Shown one piece after another: positions 22,989 to 34,225 of a DNA stretch of 64,000 nucleotides (the stretch's first letter is position 1; each line of letters opens with the position of its first letter). The stretch spans positions 192,168 through 256,167 of the forward strand of contig NQMI01000056.1 of NCBI GenBank assembly GCA_002270565.1. The letters are read 5' to 3'. The notes under the pieces were generated by a model. That model worked only from the letters and a program-made list of their open reading frames with translations, was not told the DNA's origin and did not search any database. Position numbers and translations under genes: made by a program. The DNA is from Stenocarpella maydis. Its lineage: Eukaryota; Ascomycota; Sordariomycetes; Diaporthales; Diaporthaceae.

Positions 22989-24352
22989 AGGCCTAGAAGG
23001 GGGGGATCAAAGCCTGTGTATGAGTATGAACCTAGGCTTAGAGGCGCAACTACCTCTGTGAAGATTATTAGACACGGAGGCCAACTTGAAGGAAAGCAGG
23101 CGACGCCATCCCAGACGCGTAGGGGAACGGACGTGGATGACAACAAGTGCCGCCGAGGCCCTGCCACTAATGAACACGAAATTATGAACAATGCTGGCCA
23201 TGCACCAGGGCCATTTACCAAGGGCCTCTCTGTGAGATATCAATGCTATCATCCATCGCTGTGGTAGGACGAACGTAGTAGGGGTGCGCTCCGAATGCCC
23301 GTACTGGCGACACCGTTGCACTGTGCCTACGAGGTAGCGGCCGAGGCAGTCAACCTCCCAGAGCAAGAGAGGGTAGTCGTTCTCGCATCAATGGTAGCCT
23401 CGCTCGCGGTGGACGAGACTGTGGGCATGCCGCAACACCTGGAGGCCCACCGCCACCTCAAAACAGAGGTGCATCTTACACTGCCTGTGACGATATTCTG
23501 CCGGACGTGGGGGACGGCGCCTCGGTTACCATTGGACATATCCAATGGTGTCACGCTTAGGACCACCCTTCAACTTCGATTTTACCTTGGATGAATCCCC
23601 ATGTTGGCGGAGGTTCCTACAATAGACTGTTTGTATTCTTTGAGTTCCTCTACCAAGCCGGAACAGCAGTGGTTGTCCCAATACGACAGAAAACATTAGG
23701 TATGGATTATAGATGATTAAAGCCATGATGCATGCTTTAAACAATAATCATTCAGTCTAATTCTGCCAATTATTTTTAACTCAGAAGCTATTATTTCACA
23801 CCAAAAGCCTTAGTATCAGACCGTGGCTAGATAGTTAATTCGCGCCGGCAGTGCCGTCAAGCTTGACATTCAGCCGGCCTCTTCAGTCAGTCTATAAGAA
23901 AGAGACTGCTTAAGTATCTTAAGATTAGCTAGCATCATAAGAGATTCACCACATTAAGGTTCCAGCTATTTTTCGGCACCAGTAACCTAGTTTGACACCG
24001 TTAAGAACTATGTGGAGATGGTTCCAGATGGCTTTACTTTCATGCTGTGACCCGAAGCAAATTGCTTGAAATTGGCAATATAAAACTGCTGTCTGCCAGA
24101 TCGCGTAGCGAACGAATATGAGTTATTCCTACAGTTAAAGAACGATATCTGACACTAAGCAGCTGGGGTCTCTGTTCAGTATCAACGCATGCAGGACTGC
24201 ACGTGTAAGAGATACTCGTCTTGCATACCACAACCTTTTCCGTCAATACCACTTGGAAACAATCATTCGGCCTGCTGGGCTTGCGACACCATTCAAAAAC
24301 AACCATTCGGCCGAGACCAAGAAGGCTTGCAATACGATTCGACCAAGTGCAC
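22989..24352. other. Intergenic, moderately AT-rich in the middle
   Basis: No gene is supported. Around 23700-24060 the sequence becomes AT-richer with transposon-like loss of coding structure, but no terminal repeats were found. Confidence 0.45.
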
Positions 24353-24904
24353 ATGGCCACTGAGGGTGATGACAGCCGAAGCGGCAACGGACAACCAGGA
24401 GACTCCGACAATATGCTGACCAGTCCTTTTGTGCCGTCACTGGTCTTGGAACCACCCGCTCAGGCGTATCCGTCAAATGCGCAAAACAACCAGTCTTTTC
24501 CGGCAGTGGAGGCCTTCATGCCCGCGCCCGGTCCTCTACCAATGCCGGCCCATTATCCTCTCTATATGGCTGCAAGGTATCTTCGATCACTACGCGAGGA
24601 TCATTATGCCCAAGTACATCGTGCTGGATTGATTGATGAGTCTAACGAACGTTGGAGGCACCAATTTCCCTGGAGCTTTCTGCGATTGGCGGACATTCCA
24701 CAGTTTGACTTGGAGTTCTGGCAGCATATGCTAGAATGTGCGCCAAGCGGAATACCTTCTGCTTGGCACCTTCAGTACCTCAGAGCTGCCGTGCATTTTA
24801 CAAACCCACTGCGACTGAGCGAGGTGAGCCTGACTGCGATCCAAATGTGGATTCAGAGGAACGAAGAGCGGACAAGACGACGAGAGCTTGGCGTTAGTCC
24901 GTAA
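24353..24904 (+). CDS. Hypothetical protein, 183 residues
   Basis: Single open frame starting MATEGDDSRSGNGQPGDS. The frame extends upstream to another ATG at 24221, but the part before 24353 is unlike the rest, so the internal start is preferred. Residues 1-70 are Pro/Ser/Asn-rich and probably disordered. The second half is aromatic and helical (PLYMAARYLRSLREDHYAQV, WRHQFPWSFLRLADIPQFDL, AIQMWIQRNEERTRRREL). I recognise no family. No signal peptide or transmembrane segment is visible. Coding likelihood rests on frame length, amino-acid composition and the ordinary GC content of the region. Confidence 0.5.
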   Translation: MATEGDDSRSGNGQPGDSDNMLTSPFVPSLVLEPPAQAYPSNAQNNQSFPAVEAFMPAPGPLPMPAHYPLYMAARYLRSLREDHYAQVHRAGLIDESNERWRHQFPWSFLRLADIPQFDLEFWQHMLECAPSGIPSAWHLQYLRAAVHFTNPLRLSEVSLTAIQMWIQRNEERTRRRELGVSP

Positions 24905-25867
24905 GCACAGCGCGTCAACGTCCCTCTTCTTCCTTCCCCTCCCCCATCGTCTACATCACCAGAATCGTCGACGGCGACCCCACCACTTGCCCCTCCGTCC
25001 CCATGCAATTGCCCTCATCTGCACTTGCAACACCAGTCAGCCGCTTGTGCAACCAGCAGCAGCCAGCCCCACCGTTGCCTCTTCACGCACATACAATTCG
25101 TGTCTTTAGCCCTTTGCCCCACCTCAAGAAGATATGTGCCAGATTGGCAATTGGCACAGTCAATTGCACACACTCAAGTTGACCCAATTGCACTCAAATC
25201 GGGCATCAATTGCACGCACTTGGCTTCTTGCTTCTGGGCACACTTGGCACATACGACTTCTTCGACGTCAGCCGGCGGTCCAGCACCCATAGCTACATCC
25301 CCTCAACACCATAGGCCAATACAACCTCATTGACCCTACTTCGTTTGACGACGACGTATAACCCGTACGGGAAAGCCAGACCAACATCGGAGGCAACCTG
25401 TTAGTATAGATCGAGGGTCCAGCGTGAGATCCGCATTATCGAGGGTAAATCGTCCGTCTGGTTGATCGGATTAAAAGCAGATTCTCGTTCGTTATGCGTT
25501 GCATCAGGAATACTCTCTTTCCTCGTGTACTATAAATTCGAGCATTGTTCCCGACGGGTGCTTTCAAAACAAACTAATAAAGGAAACCCATGATTTCGCT
25601 TACAGAAGATCTCCCAATTGCACCACTAGTAATTTAATGTGGTTGTTACTTGGTGGTCCAGAAACTGCCACTGAGCTTGGGTCAACGGCTGAAGTGGAAC
25701 CCCTGCCAGGGCTCTCGTCCCAAGCAAACCAGTCGCCTACCCGGACCTCACCACTACCACACCCAAAGCAAGAATTCATGTACCGTTGTCTATCCGGGTT
25801 TCGGGCGGGGCATATCCACCCGAAACGACTTCCGATTCCATATCCATACTGCAGGCACTGCACGAAT
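24905..25867. other. Intergenic with a cluster of CAATTGCAC-like words
   Basis: Between 25000 and 25225 the word CAATTGCAC or a close variant recurs, for example CAATTGCACACACTC, CCAATTGCACTC and TCAATTGCACGCAC, in imperfect spaced copies. The rest shows no supported gene. The frame 25499-26158 overlaps the FSH1 gene start in another frame and is rejected. Confidence 0.45.
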
Positions 25868-26917
25868 ATGGCGGGAGAAGGCGCCACGGCCTCGGCTGGC
25901 CCGGCGGGTTCAAAGCCGAAGGAAAACGCGATGAGAGAGGTCAAGATCCTGATGCTTCATGGTAAGCTGTCAACCTGGGACGAAGTTGACATGACCACAT
26001 CCAGCCGCCGCCGTTGCCCTCAGTTGCGGGATATTGCCCCACGAACGCCAAGAGGCTGTTGGCCCCATCCCGGCACGCTTTTGGGCACACGTCTCACTCA
26101 CTCGGCTTCGAGTTCAAGGGGCCAAGTGCGTGGAGCTGCAGATACGACACCAAACTGACACAAGGCTTCAGGATTCACCCAGTCCGGGCCTCTCTTCCGC
26201 GCCAAGACCCGCGCCCTGGAAAAGCTCCTGGCCAAGTCCCTCGCCCCGGCCAACATCCAGCCGACCCTCTTCTACCCCACCGCCCCGTCCCGCCTCAGCC
26301 CGAGGGACATCCCGGGGTATCAGCCGTCGGGCGACGGCGGGGCCGCGGAGGAGATGGACGCGTGGGCGTGGTTTCGCAAGGACGAGGCCAGCGGCGACTA
26401 CCGGCTGCTGCGGGAGGGCTTCGAGAGCCTCGCGCGGTGCATACGCGACGAGGCGGGGGGCCGCGTCGACGGCGTGGTGGGGTTCAGCCAGGGCGGCGCG
26501 GTGGCGGCCATGCTGGCGTCGGCGCTCGAGGACGTCGTCGACGGCGCGGGGGCGAGCGTAAAGAGGCTGCCGCCGCTGGGAGACGAGAAGCACGACTGGG
26601 GCTGGGTGCCGGCGCTGCGCGAGGCCAATGGCGGGAGGGCGCTGCGGTTCGCGGTGGTCTACAGCGGCTTCTTCGCGCCGCCGGCCGCGCTGTCGTGGCT
26701 GTACGAGCCCGGGATCAGGACGCCGACGCTGCACTTCATCGGGAGCCTGGACACGGTGGTCGACGGGGCCCGCAGCCGCGGGCTCGTGGAGCGGTCCGAG
26801 GACCCGGTCGTGGTGGTCCACCCGGGCGGGCACCATGTCCCTGTGAGCAAGCAGTGGGCGATGCCGCTGGTGGGGTTTATCAGGCAGCACTGTGAGGTTG
26901 GTGTGGAGGAGAGCTGA
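25868..26917 (+). CDS. FSH1-type serine hydrolase (alpha/beta hydrolase)
   Basis: Member of the fungal family-of-serine-hydrolases (yeast FSH1-3), related to human OVCA2. Exons 25868-25961 and 26172-26917 give 279 residues; splicing joins KILMLHG to FTQSGPLFRAKTRALEKLL, the conserved N-terminal segment with the oxyanion-hole HG. The catalytic triad is readable: Ser137 in GFSQGG, Asp225 in SLDTVV and His252 or His253 in GGHHVP. The 210-nt intron is long for this genome and could hide a small extra exon, though the junction as given restores the family consensus exactly. Exon 2 is very GC-rich with Arg/Ala shadow frames on both strands. Natural substrates of this family are mostly unknown; some members act as releasing enzymes in polyketide clusters, but no such cluster is present here. 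Confidence 0.88.
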
Positions 26918-27471
26918 CTACATGGTCGGAAAGAGAGGTTGTCCCACCTCTGAGACGATTACGGATTCGCATGGATAGAGCACGAGGCGTCGGAAGGGGG
27001 CCGAGTTGGGATACAGTGGCTACAACATCCATTTCACATAGAAAGTCACACTTCATGCGTCTAGAGCATATAGACAGGGACATGTTCTGGCCAAGTCATT
27101 AGTTCCGGGGTGCGCGCAACCATTCTTTCGCAGGTCAGAGCATAAGTGGGTTGTTTTCGTTGTACGTGAGGGCCGTGACCGGTTCAGAATCTCCTTGTTG
27201 GCGAACGCATGGTATGCAGCCCCATCTGCCCACGCCTCTCAGACGCTTGGTGTCTTTGCCTGGAAACCCGTTGCGCTGCGAGGCCGCTTGGTCAAAGGAT
27301 GTGCAAAGAGCACTGTTTAGGCCAAGGTCCAACCGTCTCGATGGGGTTCGATGTCCGCTTTCTAGATGCTCTATGATACAGTCCAGCCCATTTTCCACGT
27401 GGGCACGTCGGTCACGGCCTCGAGATCTGCTGCGCTGCACTCATCCTCGTCCCTTGGCAGCATCGTGTCCC
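26918..27471. other. Convergent 3' interval, no gene seen
   Basis: Shared 3' flanks of the FSH1-type gene and the ATP synthase subunit J gene. Open frames on both strands are short and show no family resemblance. Confidence 0.5.
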
Positions 27472-27921
27472 TTAGTGCGCACCGCCGGACTTGGCCAGGG
27501 GGTTCCTGGGGTCGTTCTTGAACTCGTCGCCTGCATTTCCTATGTTAGCTACTACGCTGGGAACCTGTCGGCCCTTGGCTTGCTGAGAGGACATACTCTG
27601 CATTGAGGCGTTTTGTGCGGCGTTGATACCGTAGGCGATTACAAGACCTGCCACCAGTCAGCTCCGTGCTCTTTCCCCCAGTTTGCGTGCGCCTGTATTT
27701 CTTCCGGAGCGAGGCATAACCGCAATCCGACGAGGAAACAAGAGGCCGAGGCCGGTGGGATTGCATACCAGCAGCGAAGAAGGGGGCCATCGGCTTGACT
27801 GTGAGTTTGTTAGGATGTGAGCTGTCTCGGGTTGGTGGGTTTGCAGAGCAATTGACTTACGAACAGGGGCCGGGAACTTCTTGAGTGGGGTGACTCCGAG
27901 TAAAGACCAAATGCCTGACAT
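27472..27921 (-). CDS. ATP18: Mitochondrial ATP synthase subunit J (Atp18 homologue)
   Basis: Small membrane subunit of the mitochondrial F1Fo-ATP synthase peripheral part (i/j subunit in yeast). Four short exons on the minus strand, 27921-27861, 27798-27769, 27647-27597 and 27530-27472, give 66 residues. The spliced protein reads SGIWSLLGVTPLKKFPAPV, LKPMAPFFAA, GLVIAYGINAAQNASMQ, then SDEFKNDPRNPLAKSGGAH. One transmembrane helix spans about residues 25-42. The tail NDPRNP followed by AK is the signature shared with yeast Atp18. Each exon alone is too short to be noticed as a reading frame; the three GT-AG introns keep frame exactly. At the last intron there are two acceptors 9 nt apart (27540 and 27531); the downstream one is preferred because the CTAAC branch site lies too close to the first. 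Confidence 0.88.
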
Positions 27922-28893
27922 CTTGAATGAGTGATTGTTTCGACTTGGGGGATAGAGGGAGTCGAATTGGGTGGGTAAGCGGGTTTGGTATACTGGATGC
28001 GATGTCATCGTTGATACGCGAGTCTTTTTCCAGCTTGCTCCGGTCGCAGCCGGGGATGTTGTGGCCTGAGGGGTGAGGCAGTAACCCTGCCAGCAATGCT
28101 ATGTCAGCAATGCACTTGTCCACTACTACCTATGTTCTGACCTCTCCGGAGAGTGGGGCCGCCACCCCGATTCCCTTGGGGCCCCTGACATCACTACCCC
28201 GGCTTCTGAAAGGGAGCTCCCTACTACTACGTATTACACTAGGACGAAGTGTAGTGTACGTGTAGTGTACGGAGTACCTTAGGTAGTGTAGAGGGCCCTG
28301 CCCCTTCGCCAGGTGCCCGTCCCTCCGTCCCTCAGGTCTCTCTCCTCCTCGACGTATCACAAAAGTGCGGGGAGAGAGCTCCCAGAACACGAGACTCCGA
28401 CAGCTCAGCTCCCGAATTGGAAACAACCACAGCTCCTCCACAAGCCGGCTTGAGCGTCACCAAGAGCAAGCTTGACCGGGGTTCCCCTCTGCATCTCGTC
28501 TGCCTTGCAACACTGATGAATGCACAGCTTCCCAGCTACTGATACTCTGACTACCACCAACCAGCACCTCTCAATTTGCCTCTCTGCCTCTGCTACGACT
28601 GGACCTTCCTCTGCTCTCCCCCAACTCAAACTCCGCTCCCACCGAACGAGCGCATCGATCCTCCCTGACCTGCGGCTTCCACTGACGTGCATTTTCTTGT
28701 TCTATCTCGGCCGTTTGAACCGCCCAGAGCATCAGTCCTTCAGTCAAACCACCCCCACCAGTGCTTGTTTTAGCTTTGGCTCTCGAGTCTTGGGAAACGG
28801 TCACATTTATTCTCATCCTCAAAACCCAACTGTTTATTGCAGCTTTCTGGCATCCCTCTTGTTCTTCCTTTCTTGTAACTGCAGACATTCGCC
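27922..28893. other. Divergent promoter between ATP18 and the NIPSNAP gene
   Basis: About 970 bp separating two divergent nuclear genes for mitochondrial proteins. It includes a short direct repeat TGTAGTGTACG at about 28250-28275 and CT-rich leader sequence before 28894. No gene is supported. Confidence 0.5.
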
Positions 28894-30037
28894 ATGCTGT
28901 CTCAGCGACTTGCACGCGCCGCCCTGGCGGCAGCTACCCCGCGCCAAGCAGCTCGTATGTTCAGCGGCTCATTGACCACTGCTTCGAAGCAGCCCACCCC
29001 TGCGATTGGAGACATCAACCCCGAGGACGGCAGCGTCGAGGCCTTCAACCGCAAGCAGAAGGCATTCAGAGAGCAGTTGGTGGCAGCTCAGAAGGAGCGG
29101 GATGCTAGTGGGTTCCTTTCCTCCTCCCCCGATGCCCGTGATGCTCCTATGGGCCTGGGTTCACTAAGTACTGCCTCCTCCACCCCAGAACGAGCAGCAG
29201 AGATCGCCGAGAAGGAGCCTCCCAGGAAGGCAGGACCCTTGACCAACCTCATCTACGGCACAAAGGAGGGCCGCGAGCTCGACGCCCAGCTCGAGGCTAG
29301 CTTCAGTCAGGTTCTCGCCCGTGGCAAGTATGTCCACAGCATCGTGTTCCACGAGGTGAAGCCCGACAAGGTGGACGAGTATGTTGAGCTCGTGGGCAAA
29401 TGGTACCCCCGCATGGCCTCCATACCAGAGAATAAGGTTCATCTGGTTGGGAGCTGGCGGACAGAGGTGGGAGATGTTGACACCTTCGGTGCGTATCCTA
29501 CTGCCCTTACCTCGCACACTTAAGGGAGCACTATTTACTAATAGCTCACTAGTCCACATCTGGGAGTACCAGCGATACACGGGCTACCACACCTCTCTCC
29601 ACAACATATCGACCCATCCCGACTTCCCCGAGTTCGACAGGAAGCTGAGGAGCCTCATCACATCCAAGAAGACCTCAGTGATGCAAGAGTTCAGCTTCTG
29701 GCCCACCACACCCCCCCGCCAGCTGGGCGGCGTGTTCGAGCTCCGGTCCTATACCCTCGGCCCCGGAAACCTGCTCGAGTGGGAGACCCACTGGCGGAGG
29801 GGCCTGAAAGCTCGGCGCGAGGTAATGGAGGGCGTTGGCGCCTGGTTCGTGCAGATCGGCGACCTTAACACGGTGCACCACCTCTGGCAGTTTGCCAACC
29901 TGGAAGAGCGGAAGATCCGTCGTGAAGATTCTTGGCGCATACCCGGCTGGGCGGATACGGTCCACAAGACGGTGCCCTTGATTCAGAACATGAAGTCGAG
30001 GATCTTGATCCCAATGCCCTGGTCCCCGGTGGCTTAA
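28894..30037 (+). CDS. NIPSNAP family protein, mitochondrial
   Basis: Homologue of the NIPSNAP family, mitochondrial proteins with two ferredoxin-like dimeric alpha-beta barrel domains; animal members act as mitophagy signals, fungal function is unclear. Exons 28894-29488 and 29553-30037 give 359 residues; the 64-nt intron splits a Val codon before HIWEYQRYTGYHTSL. The N-terminus MLSQRLARAALAAATPRQAA is Arg/Ala-rich without acids, a good mitochondrial targeting sequence. The first barrel covers VHSIVFHEVKPDKVDEYVEL and HLVGSWRTEVGD; the second FELRSYTLGPGNLLEWETHW, GAWFVQIGDLNTVHHLWQF and DSWRIPGWADTVHKTVPLI, ending with ILIPMPWSPVA. A Ser-rich insert at residues 72-95 might be mistaken for an intron, but it keeps frame and is left as coding. 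Confidence 0.9.
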
Positions 30038-30619
30038 TGCCTTGGCATTGGCCGGGGTCTTCGGATCCGCGGATGGGTCTGTTCCCATTCATCTCGAGCG
30101 ATCAGGTATAGCCCTTGATCAAGTATGCCAGTTCAGTCCCAGCCGCGGAGCAGCATTCCGCACAGTGAACTTTGTTGTGCGGGCATAGGCCCCTCGGTAA
30201 CCTTGGTGAGCTACAAGAGAAGCCGCTTCTATGCCAGCCTTGGCTGGGCGGCTCAACTAGACAACAGCAGAATCGCTCTCCTGCACGCCCCCCTGGAAGC
30301 CTCAATCAACCCCAGGGAGAACTACGATGGCGGAGGCTGTGCAAAGGCGCCAGATGTAATGTATGGTGGTTGTGTCCGGCCCAAGATTGTATTGACATTT
30401 TCAGGTTATGAAGTTGGTTCCATAAGGATCGTTCAAGCTGCATGTATTATATCTGTCTGACCTAGCAGACTGGCGCCTGGAAAGGGGGTTCATTGGTGAA
30501 GCTGGTTTCAGGATAAATTGAAGAGACTGACGTCTCGTAGGCATATCGATATTCAATCCATGCTCAAGGCTGTTTGCTCACGTCGGGTATCAAATTTTCA
30601 TCCGTCCTGCTCAACTTCG
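30038..30619. other. Convergent 3' interval, no gene seen
   Basis: Shared 3' flank of the NIPSNAP gene and the Rogdi-like gene; only short frames without domains. Confidence 0.5.
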
Positions 30620-31932
30620 TCACTCGTCAAGCTCCTCACCCATGACGGTCGCCAGGTTCGCCCGGGCCATTGCGAGCGTCTTGGTCAGTGCTGCGAGCTT
30701 GGTCCCAAGCGACATCAGCGCCGGGTCACCACTCTCGACGCGTACCTTCTCCCGCACGAAGACCTGCGCCTCGACCTCCCCACTACCCTCCTTGGCAGCG
30801 CTGTTCTCCCTGCCGCTGACCTTCTGCCCGGAGGCACCCGCCCCGCCACCGCCACCCCCAATGTGGCTGCCACCGCCGTGCTTCTGCGGCTCCGGGGCGG
30901 CGCCCTCCGGGTACGTGTACATGAAGACCTGCTCGGCCTCGTCGTGCTCGAGGCGGCGGGTGGTTCCGATGGCCAGGGCGAACTTCATGCCCAGGTTCAC
31001 GGGGGCGTCGGCCGGCTCCAGGGCCCTCAGCCACAGGACCAGCTGGCTCTCCTGGACGCCCCACTGGATGCTCATGTTGGGCCCCGGGGGCGGGGTGAAG
31101 TGGGCGGGCGGGCACGACTTGGAAACCCAGGTGGCGTCGGACGCGGTCAGGGGCTGGGGGCCCCTGAGGAGCGAGGCCGCCTCGGCGAGGGACTGGCCCA
31201 GCAGGCGCAGCTGCGCGGCTATGAAGGTGGCCGTGGGGAGCGTAGGCGAGGGGGGCGGCGAGGCGGCACCAGAGCCCGAGGAGTATGTGTAGCTGAGGGT
31301 GAGGGTGAGGAGGTCGATGGAGTGGCTCAGGAGGGCGTGGAGATTGGCCAGCGGGGTGATTTGGATCGGGTTCTCGGCGTTTATGGTGTATGTCTGGTGG
31401 GGGAGAGTGCGGAGTTTTAATGTGAGGATCTGTGTGAGGTCATCAGCGGATGTTTTAGTCCCCCGGCCCGTCCATTGCAGACAGACAGCAGGAGGGGGGT
31501 TGCCAGGTGCGTACCCCCTTTACTATTCGTGTCCCGACCCGGGTGATGTGGCCCTTGACGATCTCGTTCCTGGGCGTGCTGACGACGAGGGTGCTACCGG
31601 GGTCGACAGGGGCAAGCAGGGCGTAGCAGTCCTCGAGGCCGCTCTTGAGGTTCTGGAGGGTCTCGTGCAGCTCGTTCAGGAGCCATTCCAGCTCTCGCCT
31701 CTGGGGGGCCGGGGGTGTCAGCGGTCTGGTGGCTCCGGGGAGCTGTGGGAGCAGCACCCAGCCGTCGCCGATTGGCTCGAACATTTTCAGGTATTCAGTG
31801 CGCCGCCCGAGCAACAGACAAAGTAGGGAGAAGGGAGGGGAGACTGCATCGCATGGGCCTGCTTACTTGGGTCTGCTCGACGGCTGTTTTAAGCTGCTCC
31901 GGGGGCAGAGATGGCCAGATCTCAACAGACAT
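30620..31932 (-). CDS. RAV2: Rogdi/Rav2-like regulator of V-ATPase assembly
   Basis: Homologue of yeast Rav2, a RAVE-complex subunit that promotes V-ATPase assembly on the vacuole, and of animal Rogdi. Exons on the minus strand 31932-31867, 31775-31515 and 31429-30620 give 378 residues; all introns are phase 0. The first intron is read to a CGAG acceptor so that EQTQ joins PIGDGWVLLPQLPG. Characteristic segments are RRELEWLLNELHETLQNLKS (leucine-zipper-like helix), EDCYALLAP, STLVVSTPRNEIVKGHITRV, GTRIVKG followed by LKLRTLPHQTYTI, and MSIQWGVQESQLVLWLRALE near the C-terminus. A Gly-rich insert lies at about residues 290-312. The gene is divergent from the Pop7-like gene with about 650 bp between the starts. 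Family membership is fairly clear; participation in RAVE is inferred from homology. Confidence 0.82.
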
Positions 31933-32589
31933 GTTGGGGATATTCCACGCTGAACCGTTGCCTCGGGGTGGGGTCAGGCAGCCATGATACAAAGAAACGT
32001 GGTCGGTGCGTTGTTGTTTGTTGTTGTAATGGCAGCCTGCGGGAGAAGCTAGGAGACAGACGGTCGTTATGTCGGTATCTCTGGTCGTAGTTGTGGTGGT
32101 AGTCTGAGTGCCCCGACTCTAAGCGTCTTCCTGCCGCGGTTGCTGTCGTCATGGCGGGCTTTACCCCTGTCCAGGCCCGTACACGGAAGGCGGTCAGTCA
32201 AGCTTATAGCTCATTTAGCGCTGCTTGACCCTTTGACAGCGACCAGTGCACATGTGTTGGCGCCTGGCCCCACCAAGTCTCTGAGGGCAGGTACTCGGGC
32301 GGAAAGTCAAGTTGGCGCTCTCGACACAACGCTTGGAAGACGTTTGTTTGCCCTCACTTACTCATCATTTGTTGCTCCATGTCGAAAGCCTAGAGCATAA
32401 ACCCGTGCAATCCGCCCATGTTATGAACCAACCATGAAAACTCGGCGCAGCACCATCATAGCTTTTCAATCATCTTCGCGCACCACTTCGGCCGACCACT
32501 GAAACACTGGGCTCGAGATATCCCCTGCGACTCGCATCCCTCACGAATCGGCAAACAAGAACAGATTCCTGCCACCTCGGCCATCTGCC
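31933..32589. promoter_or_regulatory. Bidirectional promoter region of the Rogdi-like and Pop7-like genes
   Basis: The two starts face away from each other across about 650 bp. An ATG at 32151 opens a short unrelated frame that I do not consider the Pop7 start. No specific operator could be named. Confidence 0.45.
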
Positions 32590-33222
32590 ATGCAAAGCGA
32601 GGCCCTCAGTAAGCTGCCCGACGGGGCAACGAAACTTCCCACCCTCAGCAAGAGTATGTGACACCTATCAACTCCCAGCCTGGCCTGGGATGGTCGTACC
32701 ATCCGGCCGGGTGGACCGTCGCGGCTGACCAACCTCACCCAGACTCCAAGATCCACAAGCGCCCAATAAACCGCAGCCGCGTCATCAACCGGGGCGGCGC
32801 CCCCCTCAGCCCCAAGCAGCCCATCATCTACATCGGCACCAGGTCGCCCTTCATGGGCATCGTGAGCAAGGTCCGGCACGCCCTCGACCAGGGCGGGCCC
32901 CGCCCGCCCGACAAAGGGCCTGCCCCTCGCCACGCGCATGGCCGCGCTCAACTCGCCGGCCGCCGCCCCTTCCTCCTCCCCCGAGGACGAGGTCCTGGTG
33001 CGCGGCACCGGCCGGGCCATGGCCAAGGCGCTGCACCTCGCGGCGTGGTTCGGTAGGCAGGGCGGGCACGCCGTCAGCGTGCGGACCATGAGCCTCGAGA
33101 CTGTCGATGATGTCGTCGTCGACGAGGGAGATGGCGCGGACGAGGAGGGCGGGTTCGCGGCCGAGGGGGCCCCCAGGTCCAGGATGGTGAACTGCCTCGA
33201 GGTCGGCATCAGCCATCGCTGA
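32590..33222 (+). pseudogene. POP7: RNase P/MRP subunit Pop7/Rpp20-like (Alba fold), frame broken near 32915
   Basis: Small nuclear protein of RNase P and RNase MRP that binds the P3 domain of the RNA with Pop6. Exon 1 32590-32653 begins MQSEALSKLPDGATKLPTLS; the 89-nt intron (GTATGT, CTGAC branch, CAG) leads to exon 2 from 32743, which reads KIHKRPINRSRVINRGG, then IIYIGTRSPFMGIVSKVRHA, the first Alba strand and helix. At 32914-32920 the frame changes: the family-like continuation DKGLPLATRMAALNS is obtained only in the next frame, as if one G were extra in the AAAGGGCCTG run. The rest (GTGRAMAKALHLAAWFGRQ, VSVRTMSLETVDDVVVDEGD, CLEVGISHR, stop 33220-33222) is intact in that frame. Because the gene is essential in yeast, a sequence error is more likely than true loss, but the sequence as given is frameshifted. 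Confidence 0.72.
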
Positions 33223-34123
33223 GGCGACGGCCCGGCTGTGTTTTGTGGTGGGAGGAGCACGTGGTCCTCTTGTTCATGTTCTGGCGTTTTCGGCTGGGGG
33301 GCGTTGCATTGGATTGTCTTGTTGCCAGCAGATACCTGGGCTGCTTGCTTTATGCAATATCACGATCCTGGCGGTGGGGATGTTGACGAACCGCATTTTG
33401 CATGCAGAGATTTGGAGTATGGCATCCTGGACTCGGTTAGATTGCAACACCTGGACTCTTTTGCAAGACCAGGCTGTTCTGGTGGACCTTGGAAGGCATC
33501 CTGACGCTGATACACTCGTCGTGGTAATCAGGTCAATGAGCCAAGTTTTCACCTCACACTCACACACCGCCTCGTATGTGATCGTATGCAATGCAGTAAA
33601 GTCGCAGTTTATGGAATAACTAGTAAATCATTCGCGACCCGTGTCAAGCAAGTCAGACAGCCCGTCACACTCTGGTCAATTCTGTCTTCACCACTCAGAA
33701 GTTGGTGCCTAGTTGTGAGCACAGGAGCCTACCAGTGCCATTCACAGTATAACACCGTCGAGGAATCAAGCAACCTGCCATCACTGACATGTCAACCCTG
33801 TCTGGAATACACGCGAGTCATATAAATTGCTAATCAGACTTCCATCACATCTCACCTCCAGACATTATTAAAGTTTATAAATAAAGATTCTTAAGTATTA
33901 AAGTTATAGTTATTATTAACATACATATATATAACATATTATAATAAATTAAGAAGTAATTTTTTTTAAATAAAAATTTACATTAATACATAAATAATTA
34001 GAAGACTACTTTAATATAATAATTTAAAGAAGGAAGGAGCAACCAAGTATACTAAACGCCCCTCCCTCCACAGTTCGTTGCAGGAGCGATCCTGAGTCAC
34101 CTGTTTTTGCGAATTTTCAACCA
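33223..34123. other. 3' flank turning into an AT-rich patch
   Basis: No gene seen. From about 33860 the sequence becomes strongly AT-rich with homopolymer T and A runs, a patch that continues to about 34520 on both sides of the tRNA gene. Confidence 0.5.
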
Positions 34124-34225
34124 GGGCGTCTAGCTCAAATGGTAGAGCGCGCGCTTAGCACAAATCATTTCATTTAACGAGATAGTCTATGCGCGAGGTA
34201 TGCGGTTCGATCCCGCAGTCGTCCA
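34124..34225 (+). tRNA. tRNA-Ala (AGC) with a 29-nt intron
   Basis: Starts GGGCGTC and ends GTCGTCC plus discriminator A. D arm GCTC/GAGC, anticodon stem CGCGC/GCGCG, loop TTAGCAT with anticodon AGC, T arm TGCGG-TTCGATC-CCGCA. The intron 34161-34189 sits one base 3' of the anticodon, the canonical position; removing it leaves 73 nt. The G3-U70 pair that specifies alanine is present. The A box TAGCTCAAATGG and B box GGTTCGATCC match the Pol III consensus, and TTTT follows at 34227-34230. The 6-67 T-T mismatch is also normal for fungal tRNA-Ala. Confidence 0.92.

Noticed and set aside
26014..26895. Plus-strand frame of 293 codons, Gly/Arg-rich
   Set aside because: Out-of-frame reading of the very GC-rich FSH1-type exon 2.
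30518..31420. Plus-strand frame of 300 codons
   Set aside because: Antisense shadow of the Rogdi-like gene.
32541..33260. Minus-strand frame of 239 codons
   Set aside because: Antisense shadow of the Pop7-like gene; the plus strand has the Alba-fold sequence and splice sites.
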